From: an uncultured Eubacteriales bacterium
Lineage (GTDB): Bacteria; Bacillota; Clostridia; Christensenellales; Aristaeellaceae
Direction: 5' to 3'
Assembly: GCA_902789795.1 (NCBI GenBank)
Contig: CADAPM010000001.1
Coordinates: 62,001 to 126,000 of the forward strand
DNA length: 64,000 nt
Shown: one piece after another, positions 28,953-36,808 of the stretch
How positions within the stretch are numbered: position 1 is the stretch's first letter
How the letters are laid out: each line of letters starts with the position of its first letter
Position numbers and translations under genes: made by a program
Notes under the pieces: generated by a model
Told to the model about the DNA's origin: nothing
Databases searched by the model: none
Seen by the model: only the letters and a program-made list of their open reading frames with translations

Positions 28953-29447
28953 ATGATGAAGCGTTTTAGCCGGGTGATCGCGCTGCTGCTGATCGCCATG
29001 ACCCTGACCACGATGTTTACTGTGACCGCGTCTGCGGATACCAAGATGCGCGTGACTGCCAGCTGGCTGCGTCTGCGCAGCGGCCCCGGTATGGAATATG
29101 AGATCATCAGCAAATACAGGAACGGCTCGATCGTGACCGTGCTGACCACCAAGACCAGCAGGAACTGGTACTATGTCAGGACCAGCAAGGGCCAAACCGG
29201 CTGGATGTACAAGGGTTATCTGACCGGAAAGATCGACACGGTGCCGGCTTCCAAGGAGGCGTCAGGCAACGCTGTGGCGAGCCGCAATGTGAACCTGCGC
29301 ACCGGCCCCGGCAAAAAGTATGACGTGATCTCACTCCTGCCTGCGGGCGAGAAGATGAAGGTCGTGGGGAAGACGGGCAGCTGGTACAAGGTGACCGTCG
29401 GCAAGCAGACCGGTTATGTGATGAAGAAGCTGGTCAGTGTCAAGTAA
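28953..29447 (+). CDS. Secreted protein with two bacterial SH3 domains
   Basis: 164 aa. Signal peptide (MMKRFSRVIALLLIAMTLTT...TASA, cleavage about residue 28). Two SH3b domains: about 33-90 (TASWLRLRSGPGMEYEIISK, 'GQTGWMYKGYL') and about 105-163 (SRNVNLRTGPGKKYDVISLL, 'GKQTGYVMKKLV'). Such domains bind cell-wall peptides; no catalytic domain is attached. GGAGGTGAG precedes ATG 28953. With the next gene it probably forms a two-gene operon of cell-envelope proteins. Confidence 0.85.
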   Translation: MMKRFSRVIALLLIAMTLTTMFTVTASADTKMRVTASWLRLRSGPGMEYEIISKYRNGSIVTVLTTKTSRNWYYVRTSKGQTGWMYKGYLTGKIDTVPASKEASGNAVASRNVNLRTGPGKKYDVISLLPAGEKMKVVGKTGSWYKVTVGKQTGYVMKKLVSVK

Positions 29448-29488
29448 CCCCCGACTCGTGATCAGCTCAAAAAGAGGAGGTTTGTACT

Positions 29489-30394
29489 ATGATGAACGTT
29501 CGGATCAGTGCACTGCTCCTGTGCGTATGCCTGCTGCTCAGCTGCGCGGCTGTCGCGGAAGAGAACGTGGTCGCGCCGGAGGTAGTGGCCGGGAAGATCA
29601 TGGGCTATGTGGTCAACGCGGAAGGCGCGGATGTCTATGAGGACATCTTCAGCCAGGGCGCGACGATGGAGCCTGTGGAGACCATTGCTTACGGTACGGA
29701 AGTGGAGATCCAGACGCTGGGTCTGGGCTACTGCCGCCTCAAGCGGGAAAGCAAAGATCATCTGTATGTGCGGACCATCGACCTGTCCTTCAGCAATGAG
29801 CCCTATGGCAGCCAGCTGGCCATCGTATTCCTGAAAAATTCCAAGTATCTGCCGCTGCACAAGAATGCCAACACCAAGTCCAGGCGCATCGTCAGCATCC
29901 CGGACGGGAGCTATGTGGTGGTGCTTGAAAAGGGAGAGACCTTCTCCCGCGTGCTGTATGAAAAACATGACGGCTATGTGCAGAACTCCTACCTTTCCTT
30001 CCGCGAGGCGTGGAAGGATCAGTTAGGCCGCGCGCTGCTGCGCGACCCCAAGAAGCCTCAGCGCCACACCACCGTGAACCTGCGCTCGGCCAATGCCGGG
30101 ACCGGCAAGAAGGTGGCCGTGGTGCCCACCTGGGATAAGACCCGCAAGGCGATCACGGTGCTGACCCTGCTGCAGATCAAGGGCGACTGGGCCGAGATCG
30201 AGACCGAAAAGGGCCTGCACGGCTATCTGAAGGCGGAATGGGTCGAAGCCCTGGAGCCCGCGGAAGTGGTGGAAGAAGATATCGAGCTGACCGAAGGCGA
30301 AGCCATGGACGACGCGGAGGCGGTGGAGGACACTGACGAGCCGGAAGCTGAAGAGGCGGAAGACTACGCGCCGGAATGGGAAGAAGGAAACTAA
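29489..30394 (+). CDS. Secreted SH3-like domain protein with acidic C-terminus
   Basis: 301 aa. Signal peptide with a Cys near its end (LLLCVCLLLSCAAVAEE), perhaps a lipoprotein but not a clean lipobox. Three SH3-like segments: about 35-95, about 105-165 ('LPLHKNANTKSRRIVSIPDGSYVVVLEKG') and about 185-255 (TTVNLRSANAGTGKKVAVVP). The last 40 residues are highly acidic (EEDIELTEGEAMDDAEAVED). Follows the previous SH3 gene by 41 bp with GAGGAGG, and ends at a strong terminator. Confidence 0.8.
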   Translation: MMNVRISALLLCVCLLLSCAAVAEENVVAPEVVAGKIMGYVVNAEGADVYEDIFSQGATMEPVETIAYGTEVEIQTLGLGYCRLKRESKDHLYVRTIDLSFSNEPYGSQLAIVFLKNSKYLPLHKNANTKSRRIVSIPDGSYVVVLEKGETFSRVLYEKHDGYVQNSYLSFREAWKDQLGRALLRDPKKPQRHTTVNLRSANAGTGKKVAVVPTWDKTRKAITVLTLLQIKGDWAEIETEKGLHGYLKAEWVEALEPAEVVEEDIELTEGEAMDDAEAVEDTDEPEAEEAEDYAPEWEEGN

Positions 30395-30408
30395 AACAGG
30401 ATCAACAG

Positions 30409-30442
30409 GAGAGCTGGCCAAAGCGCGGCCGGCTCTCTTTTT
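30409..30442 (+). terminator. Rho-independent terminator after the SH3 genes
   Basis: GAGAGCTGGCC/GGCCGGCTCTC stem with TTTTTT. Confidence 0.9.
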
Positions 30443-30457
30443 TATGCCGTCGTTTCC

Positions 30458-30486
30458 TTTACATCCGAAGGATTATTTGCTAAAAT
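30458..30486 (+). promoter_or_regulatory. Promoter of the Y-family polymerase operon
   Basis: TTTACA, 17-bp spacer, TAAAAT. No CGAAC-N4-GTTCG LexA box was seen nearby. Confidence 0.55.
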
Positions 30487-30524
30487 CATAGAGACATAAG
30501 ATATTCAAACGAAAGGAGACCACC

Positions 30525-31997
30525 ATGAGCGCGCCAGTGCAGCCGGTGTTCGCGGCCATCGACCTGAAAAGCTTTTATGCCTCGGTGGAGTGCGTCGAGC
30601 GCGGCCTGGATCCGCTCAAGGCGAAGCTGGTGGTGGCGGATGAATCCCGCACGGACAAGACCATCTGTCTGGCGGTGTCGCCGGCACTGAAGGCCTACGG
30701 GATCCCGGGGCGCTGCCGGCTGTTCGAGGTCAAGGAAAAGGCGCGGCAGGTGAAGCGCGAGACCGGCCAGGAGCTGGAATACCTGGTGGCCCCTCCCCGC
30801 ATGCGGCTGTACATGGAATACAGCGCGAGGATCTATGAGAAGGTCTATCTGCGCTTCGTATCGCCCGAGGATATCCACGTCTATTCCATCGACGAGGTCA
30901 TGATCGACCTGACCCGCTACCTGCAATTGTACGGCGTGACCGCCCACGAGCTGGTGCGCCGCATGATCGGAGCCGTCCTGCGGGAGACGGGCATCACCGC
31001 CACGGCGGGCATCGGCACGAACCTCTATCTGGCCAAGGTGGCCATGGACATCGTGGCCAAGCATGTGCAGGCGGACGCGGATGGCGTGCGCATCGCGGAG
31101 CTCGACGAGAGGAGCTACCGCGAACGGCTCTGGACCCATCAGCCCATCACCAGCTTCTGGCGCGTGGGCCGGGGCATCGCGGAGCGGCTCAGGAAGCATG
31201 GCTGTGTGACCATGGGCGACGTGGCGCGCCTGAGCATCCGGGGAGAGGACATCCTGTACAAGGAGTTCGGCGTGGATGCGGAGCTGCTGATCGACCACGC
31301 CTGGGGCGTCGAGCCCTGTACCATGGCGGATATTAAGGCCTACCGCCCGTCGGTGAACTCCCTGTCCGCGGGCCAGGTGCTGTCGGAGCCCTATCCCATC
31401 GACAAGGCGCGCCTGGTGGTCAGTGAAATGGCGGAAGCCCTTGCGCTGGAGCTGTTTGAAAAGCGGCTCAAGACCAGCAGCGTGACCTTGTCCGTGGGCT
31501 ATGACCGGGAGGCGGTGGACCGGAAAAGCTGGTCCGGGCCCGTGGAGGAAGACCGCTACGGCCGCACGGTGCCGAAAATGGCCCATGGCTCGCAGCAGAT
31601 CACGGACGTGGGCGGCGCTCCGATCTTTACCCACTCCGTCAGCAAGGTCATCGAGGCGGTGCTGAAGGTCTACGACCGGATCGTGGAGCCGGAACTGACG
31701 GTGCGGCGCATGTACGTGGTGCTGAACAATACCGTCTTTGAGGAGGCGCGGGAGGCCAACCAGCCCCGGCAGCTGGACCTCTTCACCGATCAGAGCGTGC
31801 TGGAGCAGGAGCAAAAGGCGCTGGGCAAGGAACAGCGCATGCAGGAGGCGCTGCTCAGCATCAAGAAGAAATACGGCAAGAACGCCATCCTGCGGGGCGT
31901 CAGCTATCAGGAGGGCGCCACCGCCCGGGAGCGCAACCGGCAGATCGGCGGCCACGCCGCCAATGCGGGAATGGAGGATGAGCATGGGGCCTTATGA
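30525..31997 (+). CDS. Y-family DNA polymerase (UmuC/UvrX-like)
   Basis: 490 aa. Starts with the Y-family palm (FAAIDLKSFYASVECVERGL; metal-binding Asp in AAIDLKSFYASVE). Catalytic YSIDEVMIDL at about 118-127, then thumb HhH (ITSFWRVGRGIAERLRKHGC) and little-finger domain. The long insertions place it with the UvrX/YqjW UmuC-like group rather than DinB. It performs error-prone translesion synthesis. The YolD-like gene downstream overlaps by 14 bp, the standard pairing. No LexA box found, so damage control is uncertain. Confidence 0.9.
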   Translation: MSAPVQPVFAAIDLKSFYASVECVERGLDPLKAKLVVADESRTDKTICLAVSPALKAYGIPGRCRLFEVKEKARQVKRETGQELEYLVAPPRMRLYMEYSARIYEKVYLRFVSPEDIHVYSIDEVMIDLTRYLQLYGVTAHELVRRMIGAVLRETGITATAGIGTNLYLAKVAMDIVAKHVQADADGVRIAELDERSYRERLWTHQPITSFWRVGRGIAERLRKHGCVTMGDVARLSIRGEDILYKEFGVDAELLIDHAWGVEPCTMADIKAYRPSVNSLSAGQVLSEPYPIDKARLVVSEMAEALALELFEKRLKTSSVTLSVGYDREAVDRKSWSGPVEEDRYGRTVPKMAHGSQQITDVGGAPIFTHSVSKVIEAVLKVYDRIVEPELTVRRMYVVLNNTVFEEAREANQPRQLDLFTDQSVLEQEQKALGKEQRMQEALLSIKKKYGKNAILRGVSYQEGATARERNRQIGGHAANAGMEDEHGAL

Positions 31998-32409
31998 CGA
32001 TATCCTGGGCCTGGAACGGCCGGTGTCCCGCAGGCATGTGCCCATGCCGCGGGCGGACAGGGCCAAGCAGTTTATGCCCTTTGCGGCGCTCCGGGGCTTC
32101 GATGACGAGATCGACGACCGCGGCACCCTGCGCGACCGGCGGAAAACGCTGAGCGAGGACGAGCGGGAGGCGATGGACGTCTGCGTCCGGGAATTGACCA
32201 AGCAGGTGGAGAGGGGAGAAAGGCCCGCGGTCGCCCTGACGGTCTTTACGCCCGACCTGTCCCGCCCGGATGCCGGGAATGAGTGGGGCAGCTACGCAAT
32301 GATCACCGGCTCCGCGGACCGCATCCGCAGCGTGGAGCGGGAGATCCGGGTGGACGGGCAGTGGTACAGCCTGGACCGGATCGACGGCATCGTGCTGCTG
32401 CCCCAGTGA
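31984..32409 (+). CDS. YolD-like protein
   Basis: 141 aa from ATG 31984: MGPYDDILGLERPVSRRHVP, then RADRAKQFMPFAALRGFDDE and a C-terminal 'SAMI...DRIRSVEREIRVDGQWYSLDRIDGIVLL' Sm-like domain, typical of YolD. YolD proteins are found beside Y-family polymerases and are thought to regulate them, like UmuD. GGAGG lies six bases before the ATG, inside the polymerase gene. Confidence 0.85.
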   Translation: MGPYDDILGLERPVSRRHVPMPRADRAKQFMPFAALRGFDDEIDDRGTLRDRRKTLSEDEREAMDVCVRELTKQVERGERPAVALTVFTPDLSRPDAGNEWGSYAMITGSADRIRSVEREIRVDGQWYSLDRIDGIVLLPQ

Positions 32410-32474
32410 CAACTTCCGGCGTCACCGATGACCATGTTAAACAGCGCTCAGGCGCAATCAAGGGAGGTAACTGT

Positions 32475-34970
32475 ATGACTCTGAAGAGGCTGGCCATGGC
32501 TCTGCTGGCGCTGGTTTTGCTGGCGGGCTGCGTATCTGTTTCTCGTGCGGAGGGAGATCTGAAGCCTTACCAGCTGATCGAGCAGGAAGCGTTCCTCAGC
32601 AGCTTTCAGGAGTATGATCCCGAGGCAGTCTATAGCTGGGCGCCCTGGGAAGGCGAGAGCTGGCTGCTGAACGACATTTTCCTGACTGCCGGCCTCAGGG
32701 AGGACCAAAGCATCGCCTATGTCAGCTGCGACGGAGACATAGAGGACAAGCAGAGCCTTGAGGCGCTGAAAAGTACGCTGCGCATGCTGTATGAGGGCGA
32801 TCAGACCCCGGAGATCGAGCGCATAATCGACGCGGGAGAAGAGGCGGAGCTCTCGACAGATATCGGTCCGCTCTATCTGGAGGCGGGCAGCTTTACCCTG
32901 AATTACCAATCGGACTTCCTCCCGTCCATGAAAGCGGACGAGTTTGAGCAGTTCCTGCGGGATTCTGGCTTGCTGGAGGGAGAGCTGTTTTATTCCCGTT
33001 CCGCGAGACTGGGAAATAAGGACTACCGCGCCGATGTCGAGGTGGATTTTGCCGGCCGCCTCAAGGATCTGAAGCTGTGGTATTACGGCGCGGACGCCGA
33101 AAGCGGCAAGGCGTTTTTCTCGGCGATGTGCCCTGAGCTGATCGCCGGGCAGGAGCTGGAGGATACCCTTGGGATGATCAGCGAGAAGTATGATGCGCTG
33201 GAGATCAGAAAACGGGTCATACTCGATCCTGACGGCCTCGTGATCACGCTGTACAGGGCGAAGAACTACTATCGTCTGAGCTTTGACGTTGAAACGATCC
33301 CCTGGAACGCGGCTGCTTTTGCGGATCAGATGACTCCGACGGCGGCTGCCGCGGCGGCCAGCCAGGGACCCGATCCTGAAGTGTATAGCGGCATCGACAC
33401 CGAGGCACAGATCCCGGAAACAGTCATTTTTGAGGGAAATGGCGTCAAGGTGACGGCCCTGAGACTGGTGTACGGGAAATCTGGAGGCGGTGCGGACTGC
33501 ATTGGCCTGAAATTGCTGGTGGAAAAGGACGAAGGCGTGAGTCTGGACCGCATCGCGTTCCCCGTATCCACGGTGAACCGCTGGAAAGGGGACTTCAGTT
33601 TCTTCGACCAAAAGATGTATTACCCCAAGGGCACGAAGGCGGAGAAGGCTGAAACGACTGCCTGGTGGAAACTGGATGATCTGAAGACGCTGATTCCCGG
33701 ATTCGACGGCATCAGCAGCTTCAAAGTCGGCGTGAACCTGATCCCGCCCGACGGCGCGGGGGAGACCATCCGCGGGGAGGCGGCGGAACTTTCCACCGGA
33801 CGGCCGGAAAGCCCGCTCCCGGGCGTGACTCTGTACAGTGACGACAAGCTGACCTTCAACCTGACGGGCATCGAGGAAAGCACCGACCGTAGGTTCGTGC
33901 TGGGCGTCGCCTGCGACAACCGGAGCAGCAAGGCCTCGCTGGGCATCCACCATAACGGCGCTTATCTGAACGATTTCCGCTTCTACGGCTGTGATATGCA
34001 GCTCGACGTTCCCGAAGGCCTGCGCGCCGTGGGCACGATGACCCTGGAACGCCAAGCGCTGGCGGATTTAGGCATTACCGATCTGAACCAGGTGGAGAGC
34101 CTGAAGATCCGGCTGACGGACTATAATGTGTCGCCCGCCGCGATCGGTGAGGTTCTGATCACCCGGGCTGACCTGGGCCTGGAAGCCCCGGCAGACGATG
34201 CTCCCGGTCAGGAGACCGTGCTGTATGAGAATGCGGGCGTCCGGATGGTGCTGGCCGGGCTCAGCCCCGATGGGGGCAGCCTGGACCTGATCATGCAAAA
34301 CGAAAGCGCAGACGCGGCGGTCCTGCAGGTCCGGTTAGTTTCGGCCAATGGCTGGCAGCTGAACCGGGGCGGTTGGGAGTTCTCCGCGAAAGCGGGCAAG
34401 AAAGACCGTCAGCTCGTGCCGGTGGCGTTCTTCATCCCGGACTTTAAGGAGCTGGCCGACGTCAAACTCCAGGTCTTCCCCTGCAGGTTTGACGAGAATT
34501 ACGGTATTTATATGGCGATCTATGAACAGGCGCAGGAGGCTTCGGTCACGTTCGGCCAGGCTGCCACGCACGAGGATCAGGGAACGGAATTGTATAACGG
34601 CCAGGGCGTCCGCCTGATGCTGACGGACATCAGAACGAGTATGGAGGGATACCTGGAAGCCAGGATGGTGCTGATCAATGAAACCGACACCTGCGTCCGC
34701 TTCAGCGATGCCCATGATCCGCTGAAGGGTACGTCCATGGCCCGGTGCAGCATCAACGGGATAGAAAAGGAGTTCTACACCCTGTTCTCCGACAGGACCC
34801 AGGTGGATGCGGGCCTCAGGGCGGAGGTCACGTTCCGGATCCCGCTGGAGGCCCTGGCCGGCATGGGATTGAAGGCAGAGGACGTCCAGACCATTGACTT
34901 TGAATGGTCGCTCTTCCCGGATGCGGATAAGATCGATTACCAGCAGTACAATATCCGGATCGCACGGTAA
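32475..34970 (+). CDS. Large lipoprotein with four related beta-rich repeats
   Basis: 831 aa from ATG 32475 (GGGAGG). Signal with lipobox LLAGC (Cys about residue 18). The first 300 residues have no recognised domain. Four modules of about 130 residues start near 314 (VIFEGNGVKVTALRLVYG), 449 (VTLYSDDKLTFNLTGIEE), 579 (TVLYENAGVRMVLAGLSP) and 702 (TELYNGQGVRLMLTDIRT); each opens with a Tyr/Phe-x-x-(N/D)-x-G/K-(V/L) strand followed by 'L...N.(S/T)....V'. This looks like a stack of Ig-like or DUF4352-like folds on the cell surface. No enzyme motif. Function unknown. Confidence 0.75.
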   Translation: MTLKRLAMALLALVLLAGCVSVSRAEGDLKPYQLIEQEAFLSSFQEYDPEAVYSWAPWEGESWLLNDIFLTAGLREDQSIAYVSCDGDIEDKQSLEALKSTLRMLYEGDQTPEIERIIDAGEEAELSTDIGPLYLEAGSFTLNYQSDFLPSMKADEFEQFLRDSGLLEGELFYSRSARLGNKDYRADVEVDFAGRLKDLKLWYYGADAESGKAFFSAMCPELIAGQELEDTLGMISEKYDALEIRKRVILDPDGLVITLYRAKNYYRLSFDVETIPWNAAAFADQMTPTAAAAAASQGPDPEVYSGIDTEAQIPETVIFEGNGVKVTALRLVYGKSGGGADCIGLKLLVEKDEGVSLDRIAFPVSTVNRWKGDFSFFDQKMYYPKGTKAEKAETTAWWKLDDLKTLIPGFDGISSFKVGVNLIPPDGAGETIRGEAAELSTGRPESPLPGVTLYSDDKLTFNLTGIEESTDRRFVLGVACDNRSSKASLGIHHNGAYLNDFRFYGCDMQLDVPEGLRAVGTMTLERQALADLGITDLNQVESLKIRLTDYNVSPAAIGEVLITRADLGLEAPADDAPGQETVLYENAGVRMVLAGLSPDGGSLDLIMQNESADAAVLQVRLVSANGWQLNRGGWEFSAKAGKKDRQLVPVAFFIPDFKELADVKLQVFPCRFDENYGIYMAIYEQAQEASVTFGQAATHEDQGTELYNGQGVRLMLTDIRTSMEGYLEARMVLINETDTCVRFSDAHDPLKGTSMARCSINGIEKEFYTLFSDRTQVDAGLRAEVTFRIPLEALAGMGLKAEDVQTIDFEWSLFPDADKIDYQQYNIRIAR

Positions 34971-34978
34971 AACAAGAA

Positions 34979-35010
34979 TGGGGGATACGGTGCAAAAACT
35001 GTATCCCCCA
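34979..35010 (+). terminator. Hairpin after the lipoprotein gene
   Basis: ATGGGGGATAC/GTATCCCCCAT stem, no T-run; probably a weak terminator or 3' stabiliser. Confidence 0.5.
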
Positions 35011-35038
35011 TTGACACTTCCTGAATCCATGCTATAAT
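35011..35038 (+). promoter_or_regulatory. Strong promoter of the thiT operon
   Basis: TTGACA (35,011-35,016), 16-bp spacer, TATAAT (35,033-35,038). The transcript would start about 5-10 bases before the TPP aptamer. Confidence 0.85.
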
Positions 35039-35046
35039 ACACCTGT

Positions 35047-35129
35047 CCGCTGGGGGCGTCGCGACTGAAAAGTGCGGCTGAGATTGCACCCTTGGAACCT
35101 GTGTAGGTCATCCTACCGTAGGGAAGCGG
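35047..35129 (+). promoter_or_regulatory. TPP (THI-box) riboswitch aptamer
   Basis: P1 CCGCT/AGCGG. The conserved core is present: GGCTGAGATTGCACCC, TTGGAACCTG, and CCGTAGGGAAGC. The GUAGG-UCAUC-CUAC P4/P5 arm is intact. Followed by a terminator, so it represses thiT transcription when thiamine pyrophosphate is bound. Confidence 0.95.
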
Positions 35130-35152
35130 CGTGATCGGAAAGATCACCGTTT

Positions 35153-35180
35153 CCCACGTGCTGACACACGTGGGTTTTTT
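35153..35180 (+). terminator. Riboswitch-controlled terminator
   Basis: CCCACGTG-CTGACA-CACGTGGG followed by TTTTTT. Confidence 0.9.
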
Positions 35181-35229
35181 ATTCGGACGAGAAACCATCA
35201 TTTCATTCTGATGAGGAGGTATCTGACCG

Positions 35230-35814
35230 ATGAACAAGAACCTGTCCCGTATGCTGGCGGAAAGCGCCGTCTTTATCGCTATCGGCACCGTCCTGAGCTT
35301 CCTGAAGATCGACCTGCCCTTCGGCGGCGGCGTCACCATTGTGAGCATGCTGCCCCTGGTGTTCATCAGCCACCGCTGGGGCTGGAAATGGGGCCTCCTG
35401 ACGGCCTTCGCCTACAGCCTGATCCAGCTGATCTTCGGCCTGGACAACGTGGGCTACGCTTCGTCCTTCCTGGCGGCGGTGGGCATCATCCTGCTGGACT
35501 ATGTGATTGCCTACACGGTGATCGGCCTGTCGGGCATCTTTGAAAAGCCCTTCGGCAAGACCCGCAAAGCGGTGGCGGTGGGCATCGCCGTGACCTTCTT
35601 CCTGCGCTTCCTGTGCCACCTGGTGACCGGCGCCTGGATCTGGGGCGTGTGGATGCCTGAGACCTTCATGAACATGACCATGACCAATCCCTGGATCTAT
35701 TCCTTCCTGTACAACGGCTGGTATATGCTGGCTGAGCTGGTGCTGACGGAGATCGTTGCCATGCTGATCTATCAGCCCCTGCGCAAGTATATCCACGGGG
35801 ATTACATGCGCTGA
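35230..35814 (+). CDS. thiT: Thiamine ECF transporter substrate-binding protein ThiT
   Basis: 194 aa, about six membrane helices. ThiT hallmarks: LAESAVFIAIGTVLSFLKID, a 'PFGGGVTIVSMLPLVFISHRWGWKWGLLTAF' segment, and the thiamine-binding loop HLVTGAWIWGVW. It is the S-component that binds thiamine and uses the shared EcfAAT module, which is encoded elsewhere. GAGGAGG precedes ATG 35230. Controlled by the TPP riboswitch. Confidence 0.95.
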   Translation: MNKNLSRMLAESAVFIAIGTVLSFLKIDLPFGGGVTIVSMLPLVFISHRWGWKWGLLTAFAYSLIQLIFGLDNVGYASSFLAAVGIILLDYVIAYTVIGLSGIFEKPFGKTRKAVAVGIAVTFFLRFLCHLVTGAWIWGVWMPETFMNMTMTNPWIYSFLYNGWYMLAELVLTEIVAMLIYQPLRKYIHGDYMR

Positions 35815-36677
35815 TGGACGCGGAACGCATTATTGACTTCCACACCCATACCTTCCCGGACGCCATTGCAGAGCGGGCGATCAGCCGGCTGAGCGCTGCC
35901 TCGCACACGAAGGCGTTCACCGATGGCACGGAAGCTGCCCTGAGCGCATCCATGGCCCGGGCGGGCATCGCCCTGTCCGTGATCCAGCCCGTGGCGACCA
36001 GCCCTGCCCAGGTCATCAAGATCAACGACGGCGCGCTGCGCATCAACGAACGCACGGGGGAAACGGGGCTCCTCTCCTTCGGCTCGATGCATCCCGATTT
36101 TGAGGACGTCCGCCGGGAACTGGTTCGCCTGAAGGAGGGCGGGATCCGCGGCATCAAGCTTCACCCGGTCTACCAGGGCGTGGACTTCGACGATCCGCGG
36201 TGCCTGCGCATCCTGGAAAACTGCGCCGAGCTGGGCCTGTGTGTGCTGATCCACGCGGGGCTGGATGTGGGCTTCCCGGGCGTGGTGCACGGGTCGCCGC
36301 GGATGATATTGCATGCCCTCCGGGAAGTGGGGCCGTTTACGCTGATCCTGGCCCACATGGGCGGTTGGCGCTGCTGGGACGAGGTGCTGGAGCTGCTCCC
36401 GCAGTCCGGCGCGTACATCGACACCTCCTTCTCCCTGGGCCGTATGACCCCGAACGGGGACGGGCACTATCAGACGGAGGACGAGCTGCGCCTGATGGAT
36501 GAGGAGAGCTTCGTGCGGCTGATCCGCGCCTTCGGCGCGGAGCGGGTGCTGTTCGGCTCAGACAGCCCCTGGGCGGATCAGGGGGAAGCGCTGGAGGCCT
36601 TCCGCCGCCTGCCCCTGACAGAAAACGAAAAAGCACAGATCCTCTGCTGGAACGCGGAGAAGCTGCTGAACATCTGA
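35814..36677 (+). CDS. Amidohydrolase-2 family protein coupled to thiT
   Basis: 287 aa TIM-barrel metal-dependent hydrolase: IIDFHTHTFP (H-x-H, residues about 9-11), GIKLHPVYQG, VLIHAGLDVG, LILAHMGGW, VLFGSDSPWAD. All expected metal and acid residues of the amidohydrolase-2 family are visible. Its ATG overlaps the thiT stop (TGATGG), so it is translated with thiT under the TPP riboswitch. A role in thiamine or thiamine-precursor metabolism is suggested by this coupling but not proven by sequence. Confidence 0.85.
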   Translation: MDAERIIDFHTHTFPDAIAERAISRLSAASHTKAFTDGTEAALSASMARAGIALSVIQPVATSPAQVIKINDGALRINERTGETGLLSFGSMHPDFEDVRRELVRLKEGGIRGIKLHPVYQGVDFDDPRCLRILENCAELGLCVLIHAGLDVGFPGVVHGSPRMILHALREVGPFTLILAHMGGWRCWDEVLELLPQSGAYIDTSFSLGRMTPNGDGHYQTEDELRLMDEESFVRLIRAFGAERVLFGSDSPWADQGEALEAFRRLPLTENEKAQILCWNAEKLLNI

Positions 36678-36685
36678 ATGCATGG

Positions 36686-36718
36686 AAGCGCCGGGTTAAT
36701 GATGGCCCGGCGCTTTTT
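36686..36718 (+). terminator. Terminator of the thiT operon
   Basis: AAGCGCCGGG/CCCGGCGCTT with TTTTT. Confidence 0.9.
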
Positions 36719-36732
36719 GCTGCTGAAATTTC

Positions 36733-36761
36733 TTGCTTTTTCCGGCTGTGTAGGGTACAAT
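36733..36761 (+). promoter_or_regulatory. Promoter of the AAA+ ATPase gene
   Basis: TTGCTT, 17-bp spacer, TACAAT. Confidence 0.6.
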
Positions 36762-36808
36762 GTCAGCGGAAAACAGCGTTCAACACAACAGGGAAGAAGG
36801 ATGGGAAT

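Noticed and set aside
30440-30524. LexA/SOS box before the Y-family polymerase
   Set aside because: No CGAAC-N4-GTTCG or close variant found; only an ordinary promoter is visible.
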